Assembly (NCBI GenBank): GCA_023436485.1
Contig: JAEZIU010000269.1
Location: forward strand, 1-17,789
Length of the DNA stretch: 17,789 bases
Source of the DNA: Bacillota bacterium
Lineage (GTDB): Bacteria > Bacillota > Clostridia > Acetivibrionales > DSM-1351
Direction of reading: 5' to 3'
The notes beneath the pieces are model-generated. The model did no database searches, was not told the DNA's origin, and was given only the letters and a program-made list of their open reading frames with translations. Shown piece after piece: positions 1-7,077 of this stretch. Position 1 is the stretch's first letter, and each line of letters opens with the position of its first letter. Both the position numbers and the translations under genes were made by a program.

Positions 1-16
1 GGCTTTCGGAGGGAAT

Positions 17-520
17 ATGAAAAATATTATTCTTATTGGAATGCCAAGTGCGGGTAAAAGTACTGTGGGAGTAATTTTAGCTAAACACCGTGGAATGTCC
101 TTCATTGATACAGATGTTCTGATTCAGTCAAGACAGGGAAGGCTTCTGCAGGAAATCATAAATAGCGATGGAACAGACGCTTTCCTAAAAATCGAAGAGT
201 CTGAAATACAATCTCTGGACTACTCTGATACGGTTATTGCAACAGGCGGAAGTGTGGTATACAGTGAGAAGGCAATGAAGCATTTAAAGAAAACAGGAAT
301 AGTTATTTACCTGTATGTAGATATGGACACTGTTAACAATAGGCTTAAAAACCTTAAAACAAGGGGCGTTGTTTTAGGCCCCGGACAGAGCTTAGAAGAC
401 ATTTATAGAAAAAGACAGCCCTTGTATGAAAAGTATGCAGATATAATAATAGATTGTTCAGAGGGTTCAATTGATTCAACAGTGGAAATGATACATGAAA
501 AACTTGATTCCTTGTCATAA
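17..520 (+). CDS. Shikimate-kinase-family P-loop kinase (substrate uncertain)
   Basis: This 167-residue protein has the shikimate kinase fold. It shows a Walker A loop GMPSAGKST at residues 8-16, the DTD motif at 31-33, the substrate-side TGG at 76-78, a lid arginine at R116 and the conserved RxPLYEKYAD segment at about 133-142. The length matches stand-alone AroK. Shikimate kinase would phosphorylate shikimate with ATP in the cytoplasmic chorismate pathway. However, several shikimate-contacting positions differ. The arginine of the usual F-R-x-x-E-E motif is Leu57, the glycine triplet is GGS and the lid RPLL is RGVV. The ATP site therefore looks intact, but the acceptor may not be shikimate. 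The ATG at 17 has a GGAGG site at 8-12. The upstream gene lies outside the window, so operon membership is unknown. Kinase family membership is firm; shikimate as substrate is not. Confidence 0.8.
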   Translation: MKNIILIGMPSAGKSTVGVILAKHRGMSFIDTDVLIQSRQGRLLQEIINSDGTDAFLKIEESEIQSLDYSDTVIATGGSVVYSEKAMKHLKKTGIVIYLYVDMDTVNNRLKNLKTRGVVLGPGQSLEDIYRKRQPLYEKYADIIIDCSEGSIDSTVEMIHEKLDSLS

Positions 521-544
521 AACTTGAAATGAAATATAATTATT

Positions 545-575
545 ATGCCGGGTAGAACTTATCCGGCATTTATAA
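545..575 (+). terminator. Stem-loop after the kinase gene, possible weak terminator
   Basis: ATGCCGG at 545-551 pairs perfectly with CCGGCAT at 563-569. One G-T and one T-A pair extend the stem inward, leaving a loop of about seven bases. The run of T that follows is only three bases long, so termination would be weak. The hairpin lies midway between the kinase stop and the pcrA ribosome binding site, which suits a partial terminator separating the two genes. I see no convincing promoter in 570-625. Confidence 0.4.
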
Positions 576-636
576 TGTTAATTACTTAATCGGATAATTA
601 TTTTAGGCAAGATATATGAGGTTACGGAGGGGAAAA

Positions 637-3048
637 ATGGATTTATTAAGCGGCTTGAACAAGGAGCAAAAAGAAGCAGTTCTTCATAATGAAGGTCCTC
701 TTTTGATATTGGCCGGAGCGGGGTCAGGAAAAACACGAGTTCTTACGCACAGGATTGCGTATCTTATTGAACATAATGGAGTATACCCTTCAAATATACT
801 GGCTATAACCTTTACAAATAAAGCAGCAAGAGAGATGAAAGAGAGAATAGCCGGGCTTATAGGTGATTTGAGCAATGACATGTGGGTGGGCACATTTCAC
901 TCCATATGTATAAGAATACTCAGAAGAGATATTGAGAAGCTTGGCTATGACAGAAGTTTTGTAATATATGATACTCAGGACCAGCAGGTGGTAATAAAGG
1001 AATGTCTTAAAGAATTAAGCTTAAACGAAAAGAACTTCCCTCCTAAATCAGTCCTTGAAACTATAGGAAAGCAGAAGGATGAACTTATAGATGCCGAGCA
1101 TTATGAAAAGCAGTATGCATCGGATTTCAGAATGGGCAAGATTGCAAAAGTTTACAAGCTTTATGAAAAGAAGCTTAAAGCAAATAATGCCCTGGACTTT
1201 GACGACATTATAATGAATACAATAAAGATTTTCGACAAGTACCCGGAAGTTCTTGAATATTATCAAAGAAGGTTCAGATATGTTCTGGTTGATGAGTATC
1301 AGGATACAAATACTGCCCAGTACACGCTTGTCCGTAAATTATCCCAAGCACATGAAAACCTTTGCGTTGTGGGTGATGATGACCAGTCAATATATGGCTG
1401 GAGAGGCGCTAACATCAGGAATATCCTTGATTTTGAGAAGGATTTCAAGAAATGTTGTACCATAAAGCTGGAGCAAAACTACAGGTCAACACAGAATATA
1501 TTGGATGCCGCAAACCATGTAATCGGCAACAATACAGGCAGAAAATGCAAAAGCCTTTGGACAGACAACAAGGGTGGAAGCAAGATAGTAATATGTGAAA
1601 ATGACAATGAACATGAAGAAGCCCTTTATACAGCTAGGGAAATTCAGCGCTTAATATCTGATGAAGACAGAAAATACAAGGATTTTGCAGTGCTTTACAG
1701 AATTAATGCCCAGTCCCGTGTACTGGAAGAAATGTTTATGCGGGAAGGATTACCATACAAGATTGTTGGCGGACAAAAATTCTATGACAGAAAAGAAATA
1801 AAAGATATAATTGCATATATGCGTTTGGTTCAAAATCCCGGGGACAATGTGAGCCTTAAAAGAGTAATCAATGTGCCCAAAAGGGGAATAGGTGATACTA
1901 CAGTTGAAAATGCAGAAGTTTTGGCGTACCAAACAAATGTATCCTTGTTCACGGTTATTTCAAATACTGAAGAGTTTCCTTCATTAAAAAGGGCTGCTCA
2001 AAAACTGGATAGTTTCTCACTTATGATAAATAAATTCAGGACTATGAAGGAAAATATCACTATATCCCAACTGTTGGATGTAGTAGTTGAAGATTCAGGA
2101 ATCCTGAGAGAGTACGAACTGGAGAATACAGTTGAAGCCCAGTCAAGAATTGAGAATATAAAAGAATTAAAATCCGTTGCCATGGAGTTTGAAAAACAAA
2201 GTGAGGACAATTCATTGGAAGAATTCCTTGCACATATATCTTTGGTGTCGGACATTGACAGTCTACAAGAGGATCAGGACTACGTGGTGCTTATGACAAT
2301 GCACAGTGCAAAGGGACTGGAATTCCCGGTGGTGTTTATTCCGGGGCTGGAAGAAGGCGTTTTTCCGGGCTACAGGGCAATTACCGAAGGGCCTGAACAG
2401 CTGGAAGAGGAGAGAAGGCTTTGCTATGTAGGTATTACCAGAGCAAGAGAGAAGCTCTATATGTCAAATGCCCGTTTCAGAACTCTTTTCGGGAATTCAA
2501 GCTACAACAGACCGTCCAGATTTTTAGCAGAGATACCTGAAGAACTTGTTGAATATCCCTTTAAAGCATCGGGAAGCTCCTCAAGATCCAAGGAGACACT
2601 CTCGTGGGGTAAGGGTTCGGGCTCCGGCAATGCTCAAACATGGAGTTCAGCTCAAAGTTCTGGAACACAATCTGTTTTTGGTACATCAAAGTCAATTTCG
2701 GCAACAACTTCAAGTACACCTGCCGGTTCAGGTTCCTTGAAGGATTTAATAAATTCAAATATTGTTACACGTGGATTTGGAGGCAACTCAGCAGGTACAT
2801 CAGTAAAAAGTCCTGCCAGTCAGCAGATTAATGGCTTCGGACGCAGTATACCGATGAAACCTTCATCCGGGGGTTCCAATACATCGGATGATTTCAGTGT
2901 AGGTGATAAAGTCGAGCATAAAAAATTCGGAAAAGGAACTATTTCGAAAGCAACAGCAGACAGCGGTGATCAGGTATTGGAAATACAGTTTGAAGGGGCC
3001 GGAATGAAAAGACTAATGGCTTCTATGGCAAATTTAAAAAGATTATAA
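637..3048 (+). CDS. pcrA: ATP-dependent DNA helicase PcrA/UvrD (superfamily 1A)
   Basis: This is an 803-residue SF1A 3'-5' DNA helicase used in repair, replication restart and clearing of transcription complexes. Motifs run in the expected order: Walker A AGAGSGKT at 26-33, TFTNKAA (motif Ia), DEYQDT at 219-224 (Walker B), GDDDQSIYGWRGA from 246, LEQNYRST at 278-285, TMHSAKGLEFPVVF (motif V), and ERRLCYVGITRARE ending near 605 (motif VI). A Ser/Gly/Thr-rich linker of about 100 residues follows. The protein ends in a small domain from V755 (VGDKVEHKKFGKG) that matches the Tudor-like C-terminal module of PcrA, known to contact RNA polymerase. An in-frame ATG at 616 has no ribosome binding site. 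The ATG at 637 is preceded by GGAGGGG at 627-633 and starts right at the conserved N-terminus, so I prefer it. The GH1 gene follows after 24 bases. Confidence 0.95.
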   Translation: MDLLSGLNKEQKEAVLHNEGPLLILAGAGSGKTRVLTHRIAYLIEHNGVYPSNILAITFTNKAAREMKERIAGLIGDLSNDMWVGTFHSICIRILRRDIEKLGYDRSFVIYDTQDQQVVIKECLKELSLNEKNFPPKSVLETIGKQKDELIDAEHYEKQYASDFRMGKIAKVYKLYEKKLKANNALDFDDIIMNTIKIFDKYPEVLEYYQRRFRYVLVDEYQDTNTAQYTLVRKLSQAHENLCVVGDDDQSIYGWRGANIRNILDFEKDFKKCCTIKLEQNYRSTQNILDAANHVIGNNTGRKCKSLWTDNKGGSKIVICENDNEHEEALYTAREIQRLISDEDRKYKDFAVLYRINAQSRVLEEMFMREGLPYKIVGGQKFYDRKEIKDIIAYMRLVQNPGDNVSLKRVINVPKRGIGDTTVENAEVLAYQTNVSLFTVISNTEEFPSLKRAAQKLDSFSLMINKFRTMKENITISQLLDVVVEDSGILREYELENTVEAQSRIENIKELKSVAMEFEKQSEDNSLEEFLAHISLVSDIDSLQEDQDYVVLMTMHSAKGLEFPVVFIPGLEEGVFPGYRAITEGPEQLEEERRLCYVGITRAREKLYMSNARFRTLFGNSSYNRPSRFLAEIPEELVEYPFKASGSSSRSKETLSWGKGSGSGNAQTWSSAQSSGTQSVFGTSKSISATTSSTPAGSGSLKDLINSNIVTRGFGGNSAGTSVKSPASQQINGFGRSIPMKPSSGGSNTSDDFSVGDKVEHKKFGKGTISKATADSGDQVLEIQFEGAGMKRLMASMANLKRL

Positions 3049-3072
3049 AAACAAAGGGTGGGTGTTAATTTA

Positions 3073-4425
3073 ATGGCATTCAGAGAAGGTTTTGTTTGGG
3101 GTACAGCAACAGCTTCATATCAGATTGAGGGAGCTGTAAACGAAGGTGGCAGAGGTGAATCTGTTTGGGACGAATTTTGCAGGATGAAAGGCAAAATAGA
3201 TGACGGTGATAACGGAGACTTTGCATGTGACAGCTATCACAGGTATTCCGAAGATGTAAAGCTTATGAAACAGATTGGTATTAAAGCATATAGGTTTTCC
3301 ATCAGCTGGAGCAGAATTTTGCCTGACGGCACAGGTGAAATAAACATGGAAGGTGTAAACTACTACAATAATCTTATTGATGAGTTGATTGAAAACGGCA
3401 TAGAGCCATATGTAACTTTGTTTCACTGGGACTACCCCATGGAGCTTCAATATAAGGGCGGATGGCTTAATTCTGAAAGCCCTCTTTGGTTTGAAAATTA
3501 TGCTGCCGTATGCTCAAGACTATTTTCCGACAGAGTAAAGTATTGGGTAACCAGCAACGAAGCCCAGTGTTACATTGGACTAGGTTACGGTATAGGAGCA
3601 CATGCACCGGGTTTAGAACTTCCCAAAAACCAGGTGGTAAGAGCGTGGCATCATAATTTAAAGGGATTAGGACTAGCTACAAAAGCAATACGTAAAAATG
3701 CAAAAGGTGAAGTAAAAGTAGGGTTGGTATCATGCGGAGAGGTTGGAATTCCTGCATCCGATAGTGAGGCAAATATGCAGGCTGCACGCAATGTGCTTTT
3801 TGACAGAGACCATTCAGAAGATACAATCGGTTTTGGATTTGGTGACTTGTTTGATCCAGCATTAAGGGGAGAGTATCCCGAAGGCCTGAAACCATATCTC
3901 CCTAAAGGCTGGCAGGAGGATATGAAGGACATATGTGTTCCACTAGATTATATTGGCATAAATGTTTATATAGGTTCAATTGTGGAAGCATGTGAAAATA
4001 AAAAATACAGTTATCTTAGATTACCTGTTGGTATAGGGAAAACCTCCATGGAATGGTCGTTTAAGCCCGAAACACTGTATTGGGCAACCAGATTTATATC
4101 TGAAAGATATAATTTGCCTGTATACATTACAGAAAACGGTATGGCAAATAATGACTGGGTAAACACAGATGGAAAAATCAAGGATACTCAGAGAGAAGAT
4201 TACATGGATCAATATCTTTCTGCACTGTCAAAGTCTATAGATGACGGGGCCGACGTAAGAGGATATTTTTACTGGTCCTTGCTTGACAATTTTGAATGGT
4301 CATACGGATATGCAAAGAGGTTTGGACTAGTCTATGTAGATTATAGTAATTACAGACGTACACTAAAACAGTCGGCATATAGGTATAAGAAAATTATCGA
4401 AACAAATGGCGAAGTTTTAAAATAA
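3073..4425 (+). CDS. GH1 beta-glucosidase, cytoplasmic
   Basis: This 450-residue protein is a full-length glycoside hydrolase family 1 enzyme. It begins with the typical FVWGTATASYQIEGA. The acid/base Glu163 lies in VTSNEA, where most GH1 enzymes have TxNEP. The nucleophile Glu354 lies in YITENG. The C-terminal NFEWSYGYAKRFGL motif keeps the Glu-Trp pair that binds unphosphorylated glucose, which argues against a 6-phospho-beta-glucosidase. There is no signal peptide, so it probably splits imported cellobiose or other short beta-glucosides inside the cell, consistent with a cellulolytic host. A GTG at 3058 also opens the frame. The ATG at 3073 fits better because the G-rich GGGTGGGTG at 3056-3064 is then correctly spaced as its ribosome binding site. 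The 24-base gap to pcrA suggests possible co-transcription. A strong terminator follows. Exact substrate is inferred. Confidence 0.93.
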   Translation: MAFREGFVWGTATASYQIEGAVNEGGRGESVWDEFCRMKGKIDDGDNGDFACDSYHRYSEDVKLMKQIGIKAYRFSISWSRILPDGTGEINMEGVNYYNNLIDELIENGIEPYVTLFHWDYPMELQYKGGWLNSESPLWFENYAAVCSRLFSDRVKYWVTSNEAQCYIGLGYGIGAHAPGLELPKNQVVRAWHHNLKGLGLATKAIRKNAKGEVKVGLVSCGEVGIPASDSEANMQAARNVLFDRDHSEDTIGFGFGDLFDPALRGEYPEGLKPYLPKGWQEDMKDICVPLDYIGINVYIGSIVEACENKKYSYLRLPVGIGKTSMEWSFKPETLYWATRFISERYNLPVYITENGMANNDWVNTDGKIKDTQREDYMDQYLSALSKSIDDGADVRGYFYWSLLDNFEWSYGYAKRFGLVYVDYSNYRRTLKQSAYRYKKIIETNGEVLK

Positions 4426-4433
4426 ACCAATAG

Positions 4434-4475
4434 AAATAACTGTTTGAATAAATTTCAAGCAGTTATTTTTATTTT
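4434..4475 (+). terminator. Intrinsic terminator of the GH1 gene
   Basis: The arm at 4434-4448 pairs with 4454-4468 over about 15 base pairs with a single G-T wobble, around a five-base loop. A T-rich tail (TTATTTTTATTTT, 4463-4475) follows. It closes the pcrA/GH1 unit and separates it from the GH5 gene. Confidence 0.85.
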
Positions 4476-4697
4476 GAGTTTAATAAAGCATAACAAATTC
4501 CTTTCTCATACTTTTAAACAAATTAATGGTAAAATTAGATATTGATATCTTTTTTTATAACAAGCCAATCTATCACTTTCCTTAGCAAAATACCATAAGA
4601 AAGGAGGGCAAGCTTTATTTAAATTTTTTGAACAGACTAATCGAAAGTGAAATATTAACAGAAACATTTATTTAAAAGAAAGAAAGGAAGAAAACCC
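4476..4697 (+). promoter_or_regulatory. Upstream and 5' leader region of the GH5 gene
   Basis: This AT-rich region holds no gene. It contains a perfect 14-base palindrome, AGATATTGATATCT at 4537-4550, followed by a run of T. It also contains an isolated Shine-Dalgarno-like block at 4599-4608. The purine-rich stretch ending in GGAAG at 4686-4690 is the ribosome binding site of the GH5 gene. I found no promoter with good -35 and -10 boxes at proper spacing: TTGATA at 4542 and TATAAC at 4556 are present but cannot pair with each other. I saw no cre-like site. A promoter must exist because the GH5 gene lies between two terminators. Confidence 0.5.
4599..4608 (+). promoter_or_regulatory. Orphan Shine-Dalgarno block, candidate STAB-SD mRNA stabiliser
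   Basis: GAAAGGAGGG lies about 90 bases upstream of the GH5 start codon with no start codon in a usable position after it. It matches the core of the STAB-SD element known from the Bacillus thuringiensis cry3A leader, where ribosome binding to a non-initiating Shine-Dalgarno sequence protects the mRNA 5' end. The role here is inferred from sequence and position only. A small imperfect stem (4576-4584 with 4596-4603) could partly cover it. Confidence 0.45.
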
Positions 4698-6896
4698 ATG
4701 AATAAACTATATTTTATAGTATCCTTGCTGGCTGCTTTATTCATATTTCCGATAGCAGCAAACGCAGCAACAGATTCAACCCATCCCGGATTTAGAGTTG
4801 AAGGAAGATTTCTCTACGATAACACAGGAGAAAAGGTAATTCTCTATGGCGTAAACAAAATGTGCATATGGACTGATAAGGATGGTGTTCCGTCTTTCTC
4901 AGAAATAGCAAAAACGGGGGCAAACTGTGTCAGAATCACATGGGGAATAGACGGTTCAGCAGAAGATTTGGATACCGTTATCCGCAATTGCCGTGCTGAA
5001 CACATGATTCCTATTGTAGAACTTCACGATGCCACCGGTGATTGGTCAAAGCTTCCTTCACTGGTGAATTACTGGGTAAGACCTGATATAGTGAATGTTA
5101 TAAAAAAACATCAGGAGTATTTATTAGTCAATATAGGAAATGAAGTAGGGCAGAACGTAACTGAAGAAGCTTTTAAAGCAGACTACGAGTCCGCTGTGAA
5201 TAAAATGAGGGAAGCGGGAATTCACGTACCTTTGGTTATTGATGCTTCCAGCTATGGCCAGAGCATAGATATGCTGCAAGCATGCGGGTCTTATCTCATA
5301 TCTGCCGACCCCGATAAAAATTTAATGTTCTCAGTACATATGTGGTGGCCTTATATGTGGGGACATTCAGATCAGGAAGTAATTGATGAAATTGCTCAAT
5401 CAGTGGATATAAATCTTCCTCTTATTGTAGGTGAATTCGGACATAAGTGGGATGAAACGGAAAATGGTAAAATACCATATCAAACAATTATGGAACAGTG
5501 CTATAAAAATCAAATTGGTTATCTTCCGTGGGAATGGGGCCCCGGAAACAATCCACAGACATTCTTGGATATGACCTCAGACAGTACTTTTGCTACATTG
5601 AACGAATATGGCAAGGAAGTTATGCTTACTAATCAATACAGTGTAAAAAACATTGCCAAAAGACCTGCATCCATGCTATCAAACCTACCTCCGGTCCTGC
5701 CAAAAGAACCCCTTCCATACGGAAATCTGGCTTATAAAAAAACTGTTACAGCTTCATCTATAGAAAGTACTCAAAACAACGAGAGTAATATAGTAGATGG
5801 CGATCTTGAAACACGGTGGGCTTCACAGGTCTCAGACCCCAGCTGGATTTGTGTTGACCTTGGTGCAAAAAAGGAGATTAACAGGCTAATTATATGCTGG
5901 GAGGCTGCTTATGCAACTCAATACAAAATTCAGGTATCAGATGATGCAAATACATGGACTGATGTGATTACCCAGTATAATGGAACAGGAAAAACAGAAG
6001 ATATAAGCCTTTCTTGCTCAGGTCGTTACTTGAGGATATATGGAATGCAAAGAGCGAATTACCAATGGCCTTATTCAATATGGGAGATAGGAGTATATGG
6101 CTCGGAATCAGAATTAAGTGCATCTATATCTCCTACGGTAGCAGTATTTGATAAGAATCCTGCCAATGCAGCAGATATAGCTGTAACACTTGACCCAAAA
6201 AGTAACACACTTAATGCAATATTAAACGGACCATCAGAAAAGTTGGTAGCAGGACAAGATTATATAATAGAAAATCAAACAAAAGTGATTATAAAAAAGG
6301 AATATCTGTTGGGACTGGCAGCAGGTACAACTAAATTGACTTTTGACTACAGTGATGGAGTAGACCCGGTTTTAGCTATTGCTGTCGGGGACACCACACC
6401 GGGAGGCTCTGTCCAATGCCCAATAATTAGTCCCTCAGCTGTAACATTTGATAGAACATCTTCACCAAATTTGAGGGTAACTATATCTCCTCCCGGTGGT
6501 ATTTATTTTACTGGAATTATGAATGGTACAGTACCTCTGGTACCAAACATTGATTTTACTATTGCAGGAGATACTGTAACAATTATGAGGAGTTACCTTG
6601 CAAATCAACCTTCTGATAATGTAAATCTGACTTTTGACTTCAGCGGTGACGGAATTGATCCTGTACTTAAAATTACTTTTCTTAAAGACACTACTTGTGG
6701 GGATGCAAACCTGGACGGGGTTATAGATGCCCTTGATTATGCAATACTCAAACAGCATCTTTTAGGTCTGACAACTCTGAATCATGATATTTTACACTTT
6801 CTTGACCTTAACCTGGACGGTACAACCGATGCAATTGATTTATCTATATTCAAACAGTATTTGTTGGGCAAAATAACCTACCTTCCTGTTACTTAA
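4698..6896 (+). CDS. Cellulosomal GH5 glycoside hydrolase: GH5-CBM32-like-X2-X2-dockerin
   Basis: This 732-residue secreted enzyme starts with a signal peptide (hydrophobic core 4-20, likely cleavage after ANA at 23). Residues about 30-325 form a GH5 barrel laid out like subfamily GH5_8 beta-mannanases. It has VRI with Arg79, ELHDATG with His110, NIGNE with acid/base Glu149, SVHMWW with His214, IVGEFGHK with nucleophile Glu246, and PWEWG. Residues 341-468 resemble an F5/8 type C (CBM32-like) carbohydrate-binding domain. Two X2 Ig-like modules follow at about 476-565 and 576-662, each beginning SP...FD. A type I dockerin at 667-725 has two calcium loops (DANLDGVIDALD and DLNLDGTTDAID) with recognition pairs Ala-Leu and Ala-Ile. 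The protein probably docks on the scaffoldin and attacks mannan or a related polysaccharide. The Tyr normally following the His-x pair is Trp216. Terminators on both sides imply a single-gene transcript. Substrate is inferred. Confidence 0.9.
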   Translation: MNKLYFIVSLLAALFIFPIAANAATDSTHPGFRVEGRFLYDNTGEKVILYGVNKMCIWTDKDGVPSFSEIAKTGANCVRITWGIDGSAEDLDTVIRNCRAEHMIPIVELHDATGDWSKLPSLVNYWVRPDIVNVIKKHQEYLLVNIGNEVGQNVTEEAFKADYESAVNKMREAGIHVPLVIDASSYGQSIDMLQACGSYLISADPDKNLMFSVHMWWPYMWGHSDQEVIDEIAQSVDINLPLIVGEFGHKWDETENGKIPYQTIMEQCYKNQIGYLPWEWGPGNNPQTFLDMTSDSTFATLNEYGKEVMLTNQYSVKNIAKRPASMLSNLPPVLPKEPLPYGNLAYKKTVTASSIESTQNNESNIVDGDLETRWASQVSDPSWICVDLGAKKEINRLIICWEAAYATQYKIQVSDDANTWTDVITQYNGTGKTEDISLSCSGRYLRIYGMQRANYQWPYSIWEIGVYGSESELSASISPTVAVFDKNPANAADIAVTLDPKSNTLNAILNGPSEKLVAGQDYIIENQTKVIIKKEYLLGLAAGTTKLTFDYSDGVDPVLAIAVGDTTPGGSVQCPIISPSAVTFDRTSSPNLRVTISPPGGIYFTGIMNGTVPLVPNIDFTIAGDTVTIMRSYLANQPSDNVNLTFDFSGDGIDPVLKITFLKDTTCGDANLDGVIDALDYAILKQHLLGLTTLNHDILHFLDLNLDGTTDAIDLSIFKQYLLGKITYLPVT

Positions 6897-6910
6897 TAAA
6901 AGTTTTATAG

Positions 6911-6938
6911 AACCGGCTCCCTAAGGGCCGGTTTTTTT
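6911..6938 (+). terminator. Intrinsic terminator of the GH5 gene
   Basis: AACCGGC at 6911-6917 pairs with GCCGGTT at 6927-6933, and a further U-G and C-G pair tighten the stem around a five-base loop. Seven T bases follow at 6932-6938. This is a classic Rho-independent terminator 15 bases after the GH5 stop. Confidence 0.93.
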
Positions 6939-6965
6939 GACTAGTAGTTCTAAAGGATTTTACTA

Positions 6966-6994
6966 TTGACTCATGGAATAAAATGAAATATAAT
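6966..6994 (+). promoter_or_regulatory. Sigma-A promoter of the histidine operon
   Basis: TTGACT (6966-6971) and TATAAT (6989-6994) are separated by exactly 17 bases, close to the ideal vegetative promoter. Transcription should start near 7001, giving a leader of about 75 bases before hisZ. That is too short for a T-box, and I saw no His-rich leader peptide. Confidence 0.85.
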
Positions 6995-6999
6995 GATTA

Positions 7000-7031
7000 T
7001 AATTTAGTAATTTAGCACTTTAATTTAGTAA
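7000..7031 (+). repeat. Direct repeat at the his promoter start site, candidate operator
   Basis: TAATTTAGTAA occurs twice without mismatch, at 7000-7010 and 7021-7031. The 21-base period is two helical turns, so both copies face the same side of the DNA. A third TTTAG lies between them at 7011. The array covers the predicted transcription start, a good place for a repressor. The binding protein is unknown. A TrpR-like histidine regulator of the YerC/HisR type would be a reasonable guess. Confidence 0.5.
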
Positions 7032-7077
7032 AGGAAATGCAAAATCCAAATTTGATATATATGAGAGGTATTTGCTT

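Noticed and set aside
616..636. Upstream in-frame ATG extending PcrA by seven residues
   Set aside because: It has no ribosome binding site, and the strong GGAGGGG at 627-633 would lie inside the gene. The ATG at 637 fits the family N-terminus.
7012..7019. TTAGCACT in the his leader, matching 8 of 9 bases of a CIRCE half-site
   Set aside because: No GAGTGCTAA partner lies at the required spacing. A single half-site in AT-rich DNA is best taken as chance or as part of the local TTTAG repeats.
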